Source: Roseofilum acuticapitatum BLCC-M154 (lineage in GTDB: Bacteria; Cyanobacteriota; Cyanobacteriia; Cyanobacteriales; Desertifilaceae). Taken from it: 59,731 bases of DNA. A program made the translations under genes and the position numbers. Location of the stretch: positions 1 to 59,731 of the forward strand of contig NZ_JAQOSP010000080.1 in assembly GCF_030068475.1 (NCBI RefSeq), read 5' to 3'. Shown piece by piece: positions 17,025 through 25,120 of the stretch; the stretch's first letter is position 1; every line of letters starts with the position of its first letter. The notes under the pieces were generated by a model. It was not told the origin of the DNA, ran no database searches, and saw only the letters and a program-made list of their open reading frames with translations.

Positions 17025-17672
17025 ATGGATCAACGACAACAACAAGAGCAACTTCAGTTTAATCTTCAGATAACTGACGATACATGGGAACGTTTACTTT
17101 GTGCATTGGAACGTTTGGAACAAGTAACTGAAGGTCAGCAGAGTCCCCATGCAGTTGCTACTCGTCTAGATCGACATAAAGACAAAGGCAATATACAAGA
17201 GTCTGTCCATGAAGTAGAGCTTGAAGTACAATTGCAGATTCAGGCATTCAAATATGTAGTCTCTCCTGTACGTGGAGAAGCTGTACCATGGCTTGTGAAG
17301 GACTTTGCTGGTTGGATGGCAGGGCGTAAAAGACTGCCTTTAGGCCCCACAGATGATTACGCAATACCAGTTCTTCAGTGCATTATTGGAGAAAAATTCA
17401 CCCTTCCAACTCTTACCGAGTTACCATCGACTCCAACTTCTGAACATGATATTCGAGAAACAGTAGAGCAAGTAGGAAAAGATCTTCATGAAACTGATAA
17501 AATTCAGGACAGTTTTTCAACAAATCAAAGTCAAGAAGCTTCTCAGCACCTGCATGAACGAGGTGGATTTGTGGATGGAATGGATCGTATAAAAGAAATT
17601 GCAGAGTCGCAAAGACAACATCGCTGGTTCAAGCGTTTTTGTGATGCCAAATATTGGAAGACAACAGAATAA
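17025..17672 (+). CDS. Unknown 215-aa protein in CDC48 cluster
   Basis: I do not recognise a family. It begins with a Gln-rich segment (DQRQQQEQLQFNLQI), a helical TWERLLCALERLEQV stretch, then a more conserved-looking middle VELEVQLQIQAFKYVVSPVR. This is followed by WLVKDFAGWMAGRKRLPL and an acidic/polar C-terminus ending in a basic patch (RQHRWFKRF). There is no TM or signal. It follows the ATPase by 37 bp with GAGGAG upstream of ATG, so it is co-transcribed. Candidate adaptor or effector of the ATPase (inference). Confidence 0.75.
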   Translation: MDQRQQQEQLQFNLQITDDTWERLLCALERLEQVTEGQQSPHAVATRLDRHKDKGNIQESVHEVELEVQLQIQAFKYVVSPVRGEAVPWLVKDFAGWMAGRKRLPLGPTDDYAIPVLQCIIGEKFTLPTLTELPSTPTSEHDIRETVEQVGKDLHETDKIQDSFSTNQSQEASQHLHERGGFVDGMDRIKEIAESQRQHRWFKRFCDAKYWKTTE

Positions 17673-17756
17673 ATCTAAATCTCAATAATTTTACCTATAG
17701 GATGGTTGTTTTTCAATCATTTTTTTGAAAAAACTTTGAAAGCATAGCCCTTACAA

Positions 17757-18077
17757 ATGACCACATATTACGATTTAAGAATTCGCTGTCCTGCTTGCAT
17801 GAATATGGGGTTATCTGGGGGCGTTCCTTCCTATTGGTATCACGATGGATGTGGTGGAAGGCTTCAGGTTGGCAATAATGCTTGCTATAGATGCAGTATT
17901 TGTGGATATACCTCTCACATCAAAAACTGGCGATATGCTTGTGCATCTCATCAAGGTAGTTTTCGGGAAACTAGAGCGAATCACTTCGCTACTGCTATTA
18001 CAACTGCTGCTCAACTGGTAAATACTGGTGGAAAACTCTGGCTGCTCACACTTTTACACAACTTGGAAGATTGGTAG
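17757..18077 (+). CDS. Cys/His zinc-ribbon-like protein, paralog A
   Basis: A 106-aa protein with C11-x2-C14, a WYHDGC segment (H29, C32), and C46-x2-C49 followed by H54, fitting a treble/zinc-ribbon-type site. Its C-terminal third (HFATAITTAAQL..GGKLWLLTLL) is a hydrophobic helix pair. The next gene is a clear paralog (shared TYYDL.IRCPAC, WYH and C-terminal motif). No known named family recognised. It could be a small metal-binding partner of the CDC48-like ATPase. Confidence 0.78.
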   Translation: MTTYYDLRIRCPACMNMGLSGGVPSYWYHDGCGGRLQVGNNACYRCSICGYTSHIKNWRYACASHQGSFRETRANHFATAITTAAQLVNTGGKLWLLTLLHNLEDW

Positions 18078-18112
18078 ACTCATTAATTTATTAAAGGATG
18101 AGGTATCTTGAA

Positions 18113-18442
18113 ATGGCTACTTACTATGATTTGATAATCCGCTGTCCTGCTTGTCTAGCTGATAACAAGGAACCGGGACCGGCTTCCCAATGGTATCATG
18201 GAAAACCTGGTTGTAATGGTAAAATTCAGATTGGGGACGATGCACAAATGAAGTGTGCTAGTTGTGGGGAGGCTTTTCACCTCAAAGTTGCACGATATGC
18301 ACACGAAGGCTATCACTCTGATTATAGAGCAACTACACCAGCACACTTTGCTAGTGCTATTTCCACAGCAGGTCAAGTCACAAGCATTGCTGGAAGACAA
18401 TGGCTGATCAAGCTACTTGAAAACATGGGAGAGGATTGGTAA
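18113..18442 (+). CDS. Cys/His zinc-ribbon-like protein, paralog B
   Basis: A 109-aa paralog of the preceding protein: TYYDLIIRCPAC at the start, a WYHGKPGC segment, a second CASC pair followed by H, and a C-terminus HFASAISTAGQ ending WLIKLLENM. The zinc ligands are all retained. ATG 18113 is preferred because GAGG lies 9 nt before it, although an ATG at 18098 is in frame. It is separated from its upstream neighbour by 35 bp, so this is one operon. Confidence 0.78.
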   Translation: MATYYDLIIRCPACLADNKEPGPASQWYHGKPGCNGKIQIGDDAQMKCASCGEAFHLKVARYAHEGYHSDYRATTPAHFASAISTAGQVTSIAGRQWLIKLLENMGEDW

Positions 18443-18447
18443 ACACG

Positions 18448-18786
18448 ATGTCTACAGATCAAGATCAACCAACAACCGTTGAATATCATGACTTAGTGGC
18501 CTATCCTCCTGGGTCAGAATCGACAGAACAGCACCAATGGTTACATTTCCAATGTGAAAATCCTCTTCAGATTGGAAATGATGGCACAATTCGCTGCGAA
18601 AAATGCAATATACAGCAATCAGCATTAACTTGGTACAGAAGAGATGAAATTCATTTATCAGAAACTGCTCCGGAAGTCAAACAACTAGATATGCCATCTG
18701 TCGTATCATTTGGTGGTCAGATAGCAAGTATAGCTGGGGCAAAATGGCTGAGAGAATTTCTGAGTCGCTTGACGGAGGAGGAATAA
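18448..18786 (+). CDS. Cys/His protein, degenerate paralog C
   Basis: A 112-aa relative of the two genes before it. The first CxxC is lost (the equivalent region reads VAYPPGSES), but the later HFQCENPLQIGND and RCEKC pair remain, as does the C-terminal motif SFGGQIASIAG with WLREFLSRL. Start ATG 18448 lies 5 bp after the previous stop. Its metal site is therefore probably incomplete. Last gene of the cluster, ending before the 37-bp palindrome. Confidence 0.76.
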   Translation: MSTDQDQPTTVEYHDLVAYPPGSESTEQHQWLHFQCENPLQIGNDGTIRCEKCNIQQSALTWYRRDEIHLSETAPEVKQLDMPSVVSFGGQIASIAGAKWLREFLSRLTEEE

Positions 18787-18835
18787 CGAGGGAAACTTGT
18801 AACCATCTTTCCGCTTGGTTGGGAAGTGTCTATAA

Positions 18836-18872
18836 CCAACAAGAGGCGATCGCAGCGATCGCCTCTTGTTGG
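18836..18872. terminator. Perfect 37-bp HIP1 palindrome, bidirectional terminator
   Basis: Left arm CCAACAAGAGGCGATCGC and right arm GCGATCGCCTCTTGTTGG are perfectly complementary around a single A. Both arms contain HIP1. It separates the convergent zinc-ribbon operon and PIN gene, so it is a plausible terminator in both directions. U-tracts are short. Confidence 0.75.
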
Positions 18873-18883
18873 CACACTTTGAG

Positions 18884-19291
18884 TCAAATCTGATTCAAGG
18901 CTTCATCGACAGATAAAATGGGAATCAGTATATTTGGAAAACCTGTATCACGAGTTACAACTCCATCTAAACCTTGATCCATGGCACATGCGACCTGGAC
19001 AGCATCTTCAAAATCAGTACAACCAACAGTCAATGCTGATTCTAAAGTTTCTCGATTAACTGGACAAATGGCCATTATGTCAAGTGTGGCAACAACAGCC
19101 TGTTGAGCCTTATCAATACTTGCTGTATGCCTTCTGGCAATATAAAAAATATTGGTTAGAGTAGTGGCAGTAACATATCCTATAATGTTATTGTCATGAA
19201 TGGCTTGAAACAGTCGTTCTGCATCTTGATAAAATGGTTCTCGTTGCAATAAAAAATCCAATACAATATTAGTATCGATTAAAAATTCCAC
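18884..19291 (-). CDS. PIN-domain ribonuclease toxin
   Basis: A 135-aa PIN-domain protein, typical VapC-type toxin length. It opens FLIDTNIVLDFLLQREPF with the first catalytic Asp, has CTDFEDAVQ with the second acidic pair, and VVTRDTGFPN with the third Asp. PIN toxins cleave structured RNA. Its partner is the small protein directly upstream at 19319 (27-bp gap), a typical antitoxin-first order. Complete and probably active. Confidence 0.86.
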   Translation of the reverse strand: MEFLIDTNIVLDFLLQREPFYQDAERLFQAIHDNNIIGYVTATTLTNIFYIARRHTASIDKAQQAVVATLDIMAICPVNRETLESALTVGCTDFEDAVQVACAMDQGLDGVVTRDTGFPNILIPILSVDEALNQI

Positions 19292-19318
19292 CTAAAAGTA
19301 CCTCGCAGTTTTTTGTGC

Positions 19319-19546
19319 CTAAAGATACTTATTTATCCGCCTCTCTTCTAGCATCGCCTCCACTTCCTCATCAGTCGGTGCAGGTTTATCGGTTTTTAAC
19401 AAGCCTCGCATTTGTTCAATTGCCTTAGAGCGTTCTGCGGTAGAACTCCTCGATTCGGGTAGAGAATCAATGATAAAACTGACTAATGATAGACGTTCTC
19501 TCACCGAGAGCTTTACTACTTGCTGTTTAACTTCTTGTAGTGACAT
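19319..19546 (-). CDS. VapB-like antitoxin
   Basis: A 75-aa protein beginning MSLQEVKQQVVKLSVRERLS, with a later acidic tail DEEVEAMLEERRI. This resembles antitoxins paired with PIN toxins in cyanobacteria. It lacks an obvious ribbon-helix-helix, so the fold is uncertain. It precedes the PIN gene in the same operon. Confidence 0.7.
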   Translation of the reverse strand: MSLQEVKQQVVKLSVRERLSLVSFIIDSLPESRSSTAERSKAIEQMRGLLKTDKPAPTDEEVEAMLEERRINKYL

Positions 19547-19609
19547 AACACTTCTGGAATTGACTGGATCTTGTAGTTAGTAGTATAGCCTTTCTCGATT
19601 ACATGAGAT

Positions 19610-19668
19610 ATCGCCCTCTCCCCCAACCCCCTCTCCCACGGGAGAGGGGGCGAAAAATTTTTCGCCCC
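19610..19668. repeat. CCCTCTCCC-type palindromic repeat
   Basis: GCCCTCTCCC and GGGAGAGGGGGC arms around a short loop, then a GGGCGAAAAATTTTTCGCCC hairpin. This is a common dispersed repeat in cyanobacterial genomes, lying in the intergenic region between the antitoxin and the S9 peptidase. Confidence 0.6.
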
Positions 19669-19691
19669 TACAGCTCTGATTCTAAAACCAA

Positions 19692-21629
19692 TCAATTCAT
19701 AATCTCAATTTCACCCCCCTTGTCAGCCACCTCATAGCCAAAAACGCGGGAATAAAAGTAAAATTCCCCATCAAGAGCGCGTTTAATATTTTCGGCTTTG
19801 CGGAAGCCATGTTGCTCTCCTTCAAAGGCAACATAAGCAACGGGTAAACCCTTTTCTTTTAAGGCATTAACCATCATTTCTGCTTGGTTGGGGGGCACGA
19901 TTTTATCTTCGAGTCCCTGGAAGAAGGCGACGGGACAGGAGAGTTGTGCGGTAAAATGAATGGGCGATCGCTCAACATAAACCTCCTTACATTCAGGATA
20001 CGGCCCAATCAAGCCATCTAAATAGCGTGATTCAAACTTATGGGTATCCGTGGCTAGAGCTTCTAAATCGCTCACTCCATAGTAACTCGCTCCCGCCTGA
20101 AACGTATCCCGGAACGTTAGAGCGCACAGGGTGGTATAGCCTCCCGCGCTTCCCCCAGAGATGGCTAACCGATTTTCGTCTACCTTACCCTGCTCGGCCA
20201 GATATTTGGCTCCATTGGCGCAGTCATCCACATCCACAATACCCCAAGCGTCATTTAACCGTTGACGATACTCCCGACCATATCCCGTACTACCGCCATA
20301 ATTAACATCCAAGATAGCAAAGCCGCGACTTGTCCAATATTGCAGCTTAAGATTAAAACTACTCGAAGTTGCAGCCGTGGGGCCTCCATGACTTTTCACC
20401 AATAAGGGCGGTTTTTCCCCTGCTGGTGCTTGATAGTCCTTATTTTGGGGCGGATAATAGAACCCATAAGCGGTTAAGCCGTTTTCTGTGGGAAAGGAAA
20501 TGGACTCTGGAACGGAGAGATAACCGGGATCGATCGCAAGCTGGCTAGACTTATAAATAATCTCTAGATTGTCGCCCGATATATCCAGTTGAATTAAGGC
20601 ACTCGGTTGGGTTGCTGATGCTGCTGAGAGGATAATCTGATTTCCGCGCACTTGGGGAGCAGACAGACTCGTGTAGGGAGTGGAAATAACCTCTAAAGTT
20701 TTGCTGCGGGTGTTCAGTTTAGCCAGCGTATCATTGCCATTTTCCGAATAAATACAGATGATGGTTTCTGCATCAGCAAACGTATAGGTACTCATGCCAA
20801 ATACCCATTGAGGAAGGCCAAACTCTGCGTTTTTGGGGAAGAGAGGGTCTACAGCACTACCTTTCCAGCGATAGAGATTCCACCAGTTGGTGCGATCGCT
20901 CACAAAATACAATACCCCATCCGGTGACCATTGGGGTTGAAAGATCGATTCCGTCGTACTTCCCGCCACCAAGGTTGCTGTGCCTAATGTACCATCCTCA
21001 TTCACTGGCGCAATCCATAGCTCAGTTCCGTCCCAAGGCATATTGGGATGATTCCAGCAGATCCAGCAGAGTTGGGAACCATCCGGACTTAACCGGGGAC
21101 AAGCGTAAAAATCATAGCCTTCAGTCAGAGTAGTAGGGTTACCCGTTTCTAGGTCAATGCTAACGATGCGGTTAACTGGTTCTCCCTCACCGCTATGGTC
21201 TTCTTGCACAGAAATCAAACCGTTGCGGCGCGAGTCTAAACGGAAATCAGCATAACGGCATGAACCTTCACCTGTCAAGGGTTTGGGGTCTTCCCCCACC
21301 GGTTGCCGATAGAGCCGTTGATCGGAAAAATTCACAAAATAGACCACTCGTTCGTCTATTAAGTAAGCGCCTCCTCCATATTCATGAACCCTGGTTCGCA
21401 CATTGTAGGAAGTGGGGGTAATATCCTGGGTTTGTCCGTCTGGAGTGCGTTGGACAATGACGCTACGTCCTCCTTCACTCGGACGACCTTCTGACCAGTA
21501 TAAGTAATCTCCATCGATTCGAGGGCCGCCAAGGGCGATCGCACCTGCCACAATTAAGTCTGAGGTAATGGGAGATCTCCAAGATCCATAGGGACTCATT
21601 TGGGGTTCAGTCATAGGGGAGAGGGTCAT
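19692..21629 (-). CDS. S9 family serine peptidase
   Basis: A prolyl-oligopeptidase-like enzyme of about 645 aa. An N-terminal beta-propeller (GPRIDGDYLYWSEGRP, then LSPDGSQLCWI and QWSPDGVLYFVSDRT blades) caps a hydrolase domain. The nucleophile is in ISGGSAGGYT, the acid in GLEDKIVPP and the base His in GEQHGFRK. There is no signal peptide from this start. I chose ATG 21629 (ATG 21614 is next); the longer frame would run back into the divergent DUF2470 gene. Full family length. Confidence 0.88.
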   Translation of the reverse strand: MTLSPMTEPQMSPYGSWRSPITSDLIVAGAIALGGPRIDGDYLYWSEGRPSEGGRSVIVQRTPDGQTQDITPTSYNVRTRVHEYGGGAYLIDERVVYFVNFSDQRLYRQPVGEDPKPLTGEGSCRYADFRLDSRRNGLISVQEDHSGEGEPVNRIVSIDLETGNPTTLTEGYDFYACPRLSPDGSQLCWICWNHPNMPWDGTELWIAPVNEDGTLGTATLVAGSTTESIFQPQWSPDGVLYFVSDRTNWWNLYRWKGSAVDPLFPKNAEFGLPQWVFGMSTYTFADAETIICIYSENGNDTLAKLNTRSKTLEVISTPYTSLSAPQVRGNQIILSAASATQPSALIQLDISGDNLEIIYKSSQLAIDPGYLSVPESISFPTENGLTAYGFYYPPQNKDYQAPAGEKPPLLVKSHGGPTAATSSSFNLKLQYWTSRGFAILDVNYGGSTGYGREYRQRLNDAWGIVDVDDCANGAKYLAEQGKVDENRLAISGGSAGGYTTLCALTFRDTFQAGASYYGVSDLEALATDTHKFESRYLDGLIGPYPECKEVYVERSPIHFTAQLSCPVAFFQGLEDKIVPPNQAEMMVNALKEKGLPVAYVAFEGEQHGFRKAENIKRALDGEFYFYSRVFGYEVADKGGEIEIMN

Positions 21630-21740
21630 AAGGTCTGCACCGTTTATGGTAATCGGGAATGGGAAAATGGGAAATAGCACCGTCTTGGTGTTAACTATCT
21701 TTCTTATAATCTGAGTGAAGTTTAGAGGAAGTCTAGTCTG

Positions 21741-22028
21741 ATGTCTGATGTGATTACGGCTCAAGTGAGCGATCGCATTTGTAAGCATATGAATGAAGAT
21801 CATGCTGATGCGATCGCCCTATATGCAAAAACCTTTGGGCAAATGCCCTTAACCGATAGCGCTAAGATGGAGGCTATTGACCCGGATGGCATGGATCTGA
21901 CCGCTCAGGTCGAAGGTCAATCAGTTTCCTTACGGATTGCCTTCGACCATCAATTGGTGGATTCTGAAGATGCTCACCAAACCTTAATCGCGATGGTCAA
22001 ACAAGCCAGGCAAAAGTCTTCGGCTTAA
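21741..22028 (+). CDS. DUF2470-domain protein
   Basis: A 95-aa protein with the DUF2470 layout: ICKHMNEDHADAIALYAKTF, then EAIDPDGMDLTAQ and VSLRIAFDHQLVDSEDAH. This domain is found alone and at the C-terminus of heme-utilisation proteins of the HugZ type. Its individual function is unknown. It is divergent from the S9 peptidase (111 bp) and followed by a possible hairpin terminator. Confidence 0.82.
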   Translation: MSDVITAQVSDRICKHMNEDHADAIALYAKTFGQMPLTDSAKMEAIDPDGMDLTAQVEGQSVSLRIAFDHQLVDSEDAHQTLIAMVKQARQKSSA

Positions 22029-22034
22029 GGGTTG

Positions 22035-22068
22035 GGGCGATGGGTTAGGCGAGACCACTCCATCGCCC
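22035..22068 (+). terminator. Possible hairpin terminator
   Basis: GGGCGATGG and CCATCGCCC form a 9-bp stem with a 16-base loop 7 bp after the DUF2470 stop. No U-run follows, so it is a weak candidate and could be an ordinary repeat. Confidence 0.35.
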
Positions 22069-22079
22069 ATTCTGAGAAC

Positions 22080-22114
22080 AAAATGATAGACTTTGTAAAG
22101 TTTTGTATCATTTT
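22080..22114. promoter_or_regulatory. Inverted repeat before carotenoid oxygenase
   Basis: AAAATGATA and TATCATTTT, 9-bp perfect arms with a 17-bp spacer that itself contains ACTTTGTAAAGT. It lies 17 bp upstream of the carotenoid oxygenase start, suiting an operator or a leader hairpin (inference). Confidence 0.4.
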
Positions 22115-22131
22115 CTTTCTCACTTCCCATT

Positions 22132-23604
22132 ATGCAACTTGAATCTCACCGATCCTTATCCTACGATCTGCACCAGTGGAGCCAAGGTTATCAATCTCAA
22201 CCCCATGAATATGATTATTGGATCGAAGATATTGAAGGGGAGATTCCCCTAGAATTAGACGGAACTCTGCTACGCAATGGCCCCGGACTCTTAGATATTG
22301 GTGGATATCCGATCGCCCACCCTTTTGATGGAGACGGGATGATTAGCGCGATCGCCTTTCGGCAAGGTCGGGCCCACTATCGTAATCGCTATGTGCAAAC
22401 CCAAGGATATGTAGAAGAACAAAAAGCCGGGAAACCCTTATATCGGGGTGTATTTGGCACTCAAAAACCCGGTGGATGGTTGGCCAATCTCTTTAACCTG
22501 CGACTAAAAAATTTAGCCAACACTCATATTATTGATTGGGGCGATCGGCTGTTAGCTTTATGGGAAGGAGCAGAACCCCACCGTCTCGATCCGCAAACCT
22601 TAGACACCTTGGGATTAGACCGTCTTGACGGCCTATTAAAACCCGGTCAAGCCTTCTCAGCTCATCCCAAAATCGACCCCTGTGGCGATCGCTCTCAACC
22701 CTGTTTCGTCAACTTCTCCATTCAACCCGGTTTAAACAGTAAAATTACAATCTGGGAATTAAACCTCAAGGGTAAACCCCTACGCCAAAGCACCCATGAA
22801 ATTCCCGGATTCTGCTTTATCCATGATTTTGCCATTACTCCCCAATATTATCTATTTTTGCAAAATCCAGTCTCCTTTAATCCCCTTCCCTTCTTATTCG
22901 GCTTGCGCGGCCCCGGAGAATGTATTGACTTCGATCGCCAAAATCCGACCCAAGTTTGGGCTATTCCTCGTTCAGGGAATGAATCTATAAAAATGATAGA
23001 AATTGACTCTGGTTTTGTCTTTCACCATGTCAATGCCTTTGAAGAAGAAAACCAAATTATCCTAGATTCAATCGGCTATGAATCTTTTCCGGAAGTCGAG
23101 CCAGGCAGTGATTTTCGTTACACCAATTTCAATCAACTTGCACCTAGCCAATTATGGCGTTTTCGACTAGACTTAACTCACAGAAGAGGAAATCGCCAAC
23201 TCTTAGAACCCCGCTGTTGTGAGTTTCCCCAAATTCATCCCCAATGGGTAGGAAAATGCCACCGCTATGTCTATTTAGGAGCTGCTCACCCCAATCAGGG
23301 TAGCGCTCCTTTACAAGGGATTCTCAAGCGGGATAACCAGTCTGGAGAAACACAATTTTGGAGTAGTGCCCCCCATGGTTTTGTCAGTGAACCCGTCTTT
23401 ATTCCTAAACCTGGCTCGGAAGTTGAAGATCGAGGCTGGCTGATTTCTGTGGTTTACGAAAGCCAAAAACATCGCTCTGATATCATCATTTTAGATGCAC
23501 AAAATCTAGAAAAGGGGCCACTCGCACAACTCCATCTCCAACATCATATTCCCTATGGATTGCATGGAAGTTGGGTATCCAAGCAACAACTGGGAATCGG
23601 TTAA
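22132..23604 (+). CDS. Carotenoid oxygenase (apocarotenoid-cleaving)
   Basis: A 490-aa retinal-pigment-epithelium/CCD family iron oxygenase. The four iron-binding histidines are seen in context: H178 (SAHPKID), H231 (CFIHDFAI), H298 (VFHHVNAFEE) and H478 (YGLHGSW). The opening segments GEIPLELDGTLLRNGPG and HPFDGDGMI are also typical. These enzymes cleave carotenoids or apocarotenoids at a double bond to give aldehydes such as retinal. The exact substrate is uncertain. Full length with ATG 22132. Confidence 0.9.
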   Translation: MQLESHRSLSYDLHQWSQGYQSQPHEYDYWIEDIEGEIPLELDGTLLRNGPGLLDIGGYPIAHPFDGDGMISAIAFRQGRAHYRNRYVQTQGYVEEQKAGKPLYRGVFGTQKPGGWLANLFNLRLKNLANTHIIDWGDRLLALWEGAEPHRLDPQTLDTLGLDRLDGLLKPGQAFSAHPKIDPCGDRSQPCFVNFSIQPGLNSKITIWELNLKGKPLRQSTHEIPGFCFIHDFAITPQYYLFLQNPVSFNPLPFLFGLRGPGECIDFDRQNPTQVWAIPRSGNESIKMIEIDSGFVFHHVNAFEEENQIILDSIGYESFPEVEPGSDFRYTNFNQLAPSQLWRFRLDLTHRRGNRQLLEPRCCEFPQIHPQWVGKCHRYVYLGAAHPNQGSAPLQGILKRDNQSGETQFWSSAPHGFVSEPVFIPKPGSEVEDRGWLISVVYESQKHRSDIIILDAQNLEKGPLAQLHLQHHIPYGLHGSWVSKQQLGIG

Positions 23605-23658
23605 TCGGTGGTGCAAGGCGATCGCTCTTTTTGCTGTCCTTAAAACCCAAAATTGCTG

Positions 23659-25110
23659 ATGAAATTTAGCATCGTCATTTCCACATACAACCGCTTATCC
23701 TTGCTCAAGCGATCGATCGATTCAGCCTTGAATCAAACTGTACCCTGTGAAGTGGTTATAGCTGATGATTGCTCTCCAGACGACACCCAAACCTATGTCG
23801 AAAGCTTAGGAGAGCAAGTCATCTATCATCGTAATAGAGTCAATAGCGGTCATTCAGCCACCGTCAATGCTGGAGTTGCAGCCGCATCGGGGGATTGGAT
23901 TAAATTTGTTGATGATGATGATTATCTTGCACCCAATTGTATCGAAGAGATGAGTCAGGCGATCGCCCTCCATCCTGAAGCTGTCATTTGCTCCTGTCAA
24001 GCAGCCCAAGTCGATCTCGAAGAAAAAGTCTTAAGTGTTACAAGAAGGTCTGGCCCCGGAAAAGTCTTCTACATTCCTCAAGAAGATATTCATTATGGAA
24101 TGCTACTAGAATTAGTGCCCTTTGGAACCCCCATTCAAGTCGCCTGTAAACGGGATTCTTTTATCCAGTCTGAAGGCTGGGATTCTAGTTTAGATGCTAA
24201 TTGTGATGACATCAACTCTTGGCTTAAAGTTGCCCAATTTGGAGATGCTTTATTTATTAATCAAACCTTAGCCTACCGAACGGTTTGGCCAGGAGCGTAT
24301 AACAAAAAAAATTCGATTTCTAAACGCTTAGAAACCAATCTTTTAATTAAAAGCCAAATTTATCCATTAGTTACCGATAAACACCGACAAGAAATTCCCA
24401 GGATGGCAGAAATTGAATCCTATCTCAATATTCATTGGGGATTAGCTGCCCTAAAACAGAAGAATGTTTCAGCAGCTATTTATATGATTCTCCCTAATCT
24501 TTTATCCATTTCCAGTTGGAAATTGTTGATTCAGTCCCAAATGTATCGTCGTAATCCCGATCGTTTGAGTATTCATCCGATCTATAATAAGCTAGTTAAT
24601 AATATTAACAATTCTTCTTTGACAGAAGGAAAACAGAATAACCAAAACATTAAAACCTTACAAGCCAGAATAAAAATTAGGGCCAGCCAATTAGCTTGGA
24701 AGCAGGGGAAAATAATTTTAGCCATTAAAATTGCATTTCCCATCTTTCTGAAGCCTCAGTTTTGGCCGTTATTGAGTCAAGCCGAAGACTCAGAGAAACC
24801 CTTAAAATTTTCTTTGAATTCCACTCAATATGATGACAAACAATCAGTTAATCTCAAGCAAAAATTTTATCGCTTTTTACAAAAAAACGACCGATCCTCT
24901 ATTCCTGAATTAGCAGAAGTTCAAGACTATTTAAGATTACACTGGGGTCTTTTAGCCTTAAAAGAAGGGCAAATCAAACAAGCCTATTTACTGATTTTTC
25001 CAAGCGCCTTTTCTCCAGTGGCTTGGAACATTTTTTTAAATGCTCTCAAAGACCGTTTAGGTCTCTCTAGCACTGGAAAAGTCCGGAAAATTGTCTTAGT
25101 CAAATCTTAA
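23659..25110 (+). CDS. GT2 glycosyltransferase with C-terminal helical repeats
   Basis: A 483-aa protein. Residues about 1-200 form a family-2 GT-A domain: FSIVISTYNRLSLLKRSI, VIADDCSPDDT, GDWIKFVDDDDYL (DXD site) and DINSWLKVAQFGD. The C-terminal half holds three related helical segments of about 40-45 aa (YLNIHWGLAALKQKNVSAA, QLAWKQGKIILAIKI and YLRLHWGLLALKEGQIKQA), a TPR-like array. Acceptor unknown. The frame opens two codons earlier at TTG, but ATG 23659 is preferred. Convergent with the radical SAM gene. Confidence 0.85.
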   Translation: MKFSIVISTYNRLSLLKRSIDSALNQTVPCEVVIADDCSPDDTQTYVESLGEQVIYHRNRVNSGHSATVNAGVAAASGDWIKFVDDDDYLAPNCIEEMSQAIALHPEAVICSCQAAQVDLEEKVLSVTRRSGPGKVFYIPQEDIHYGMLLELVPFGTPIQVACKRDSFIQSEGWDSSLDANCDDINSWLKVAQFGDALFINQTLAYRTVWPGAYNKKNSISKRLETNLLIKSQIYPLVTDKHRQEIPRMAEIESYLNIHWGLAALKQKNVSAAIYMILPNLLSISSWKLLIQSQMYRRNPDRLSIHPIYNKLVNNINNSSLTEGKQNNQNIKTLQARIKIRASQLAWKQGKIILAIKIAFPIFLKPQFWPLLSQAEDSEKPLKFSLNSTQYDDKQSVNLKQKFYRFLQKNDRSSIPELAEVQDYLRLHWGLLALKEGQIKQAYLLIFPSAFSPVAWNIFLNALKDRLGLSSTGKVRKIVLVKS

Positions 25111-25120
25111 GTCTCCACCC

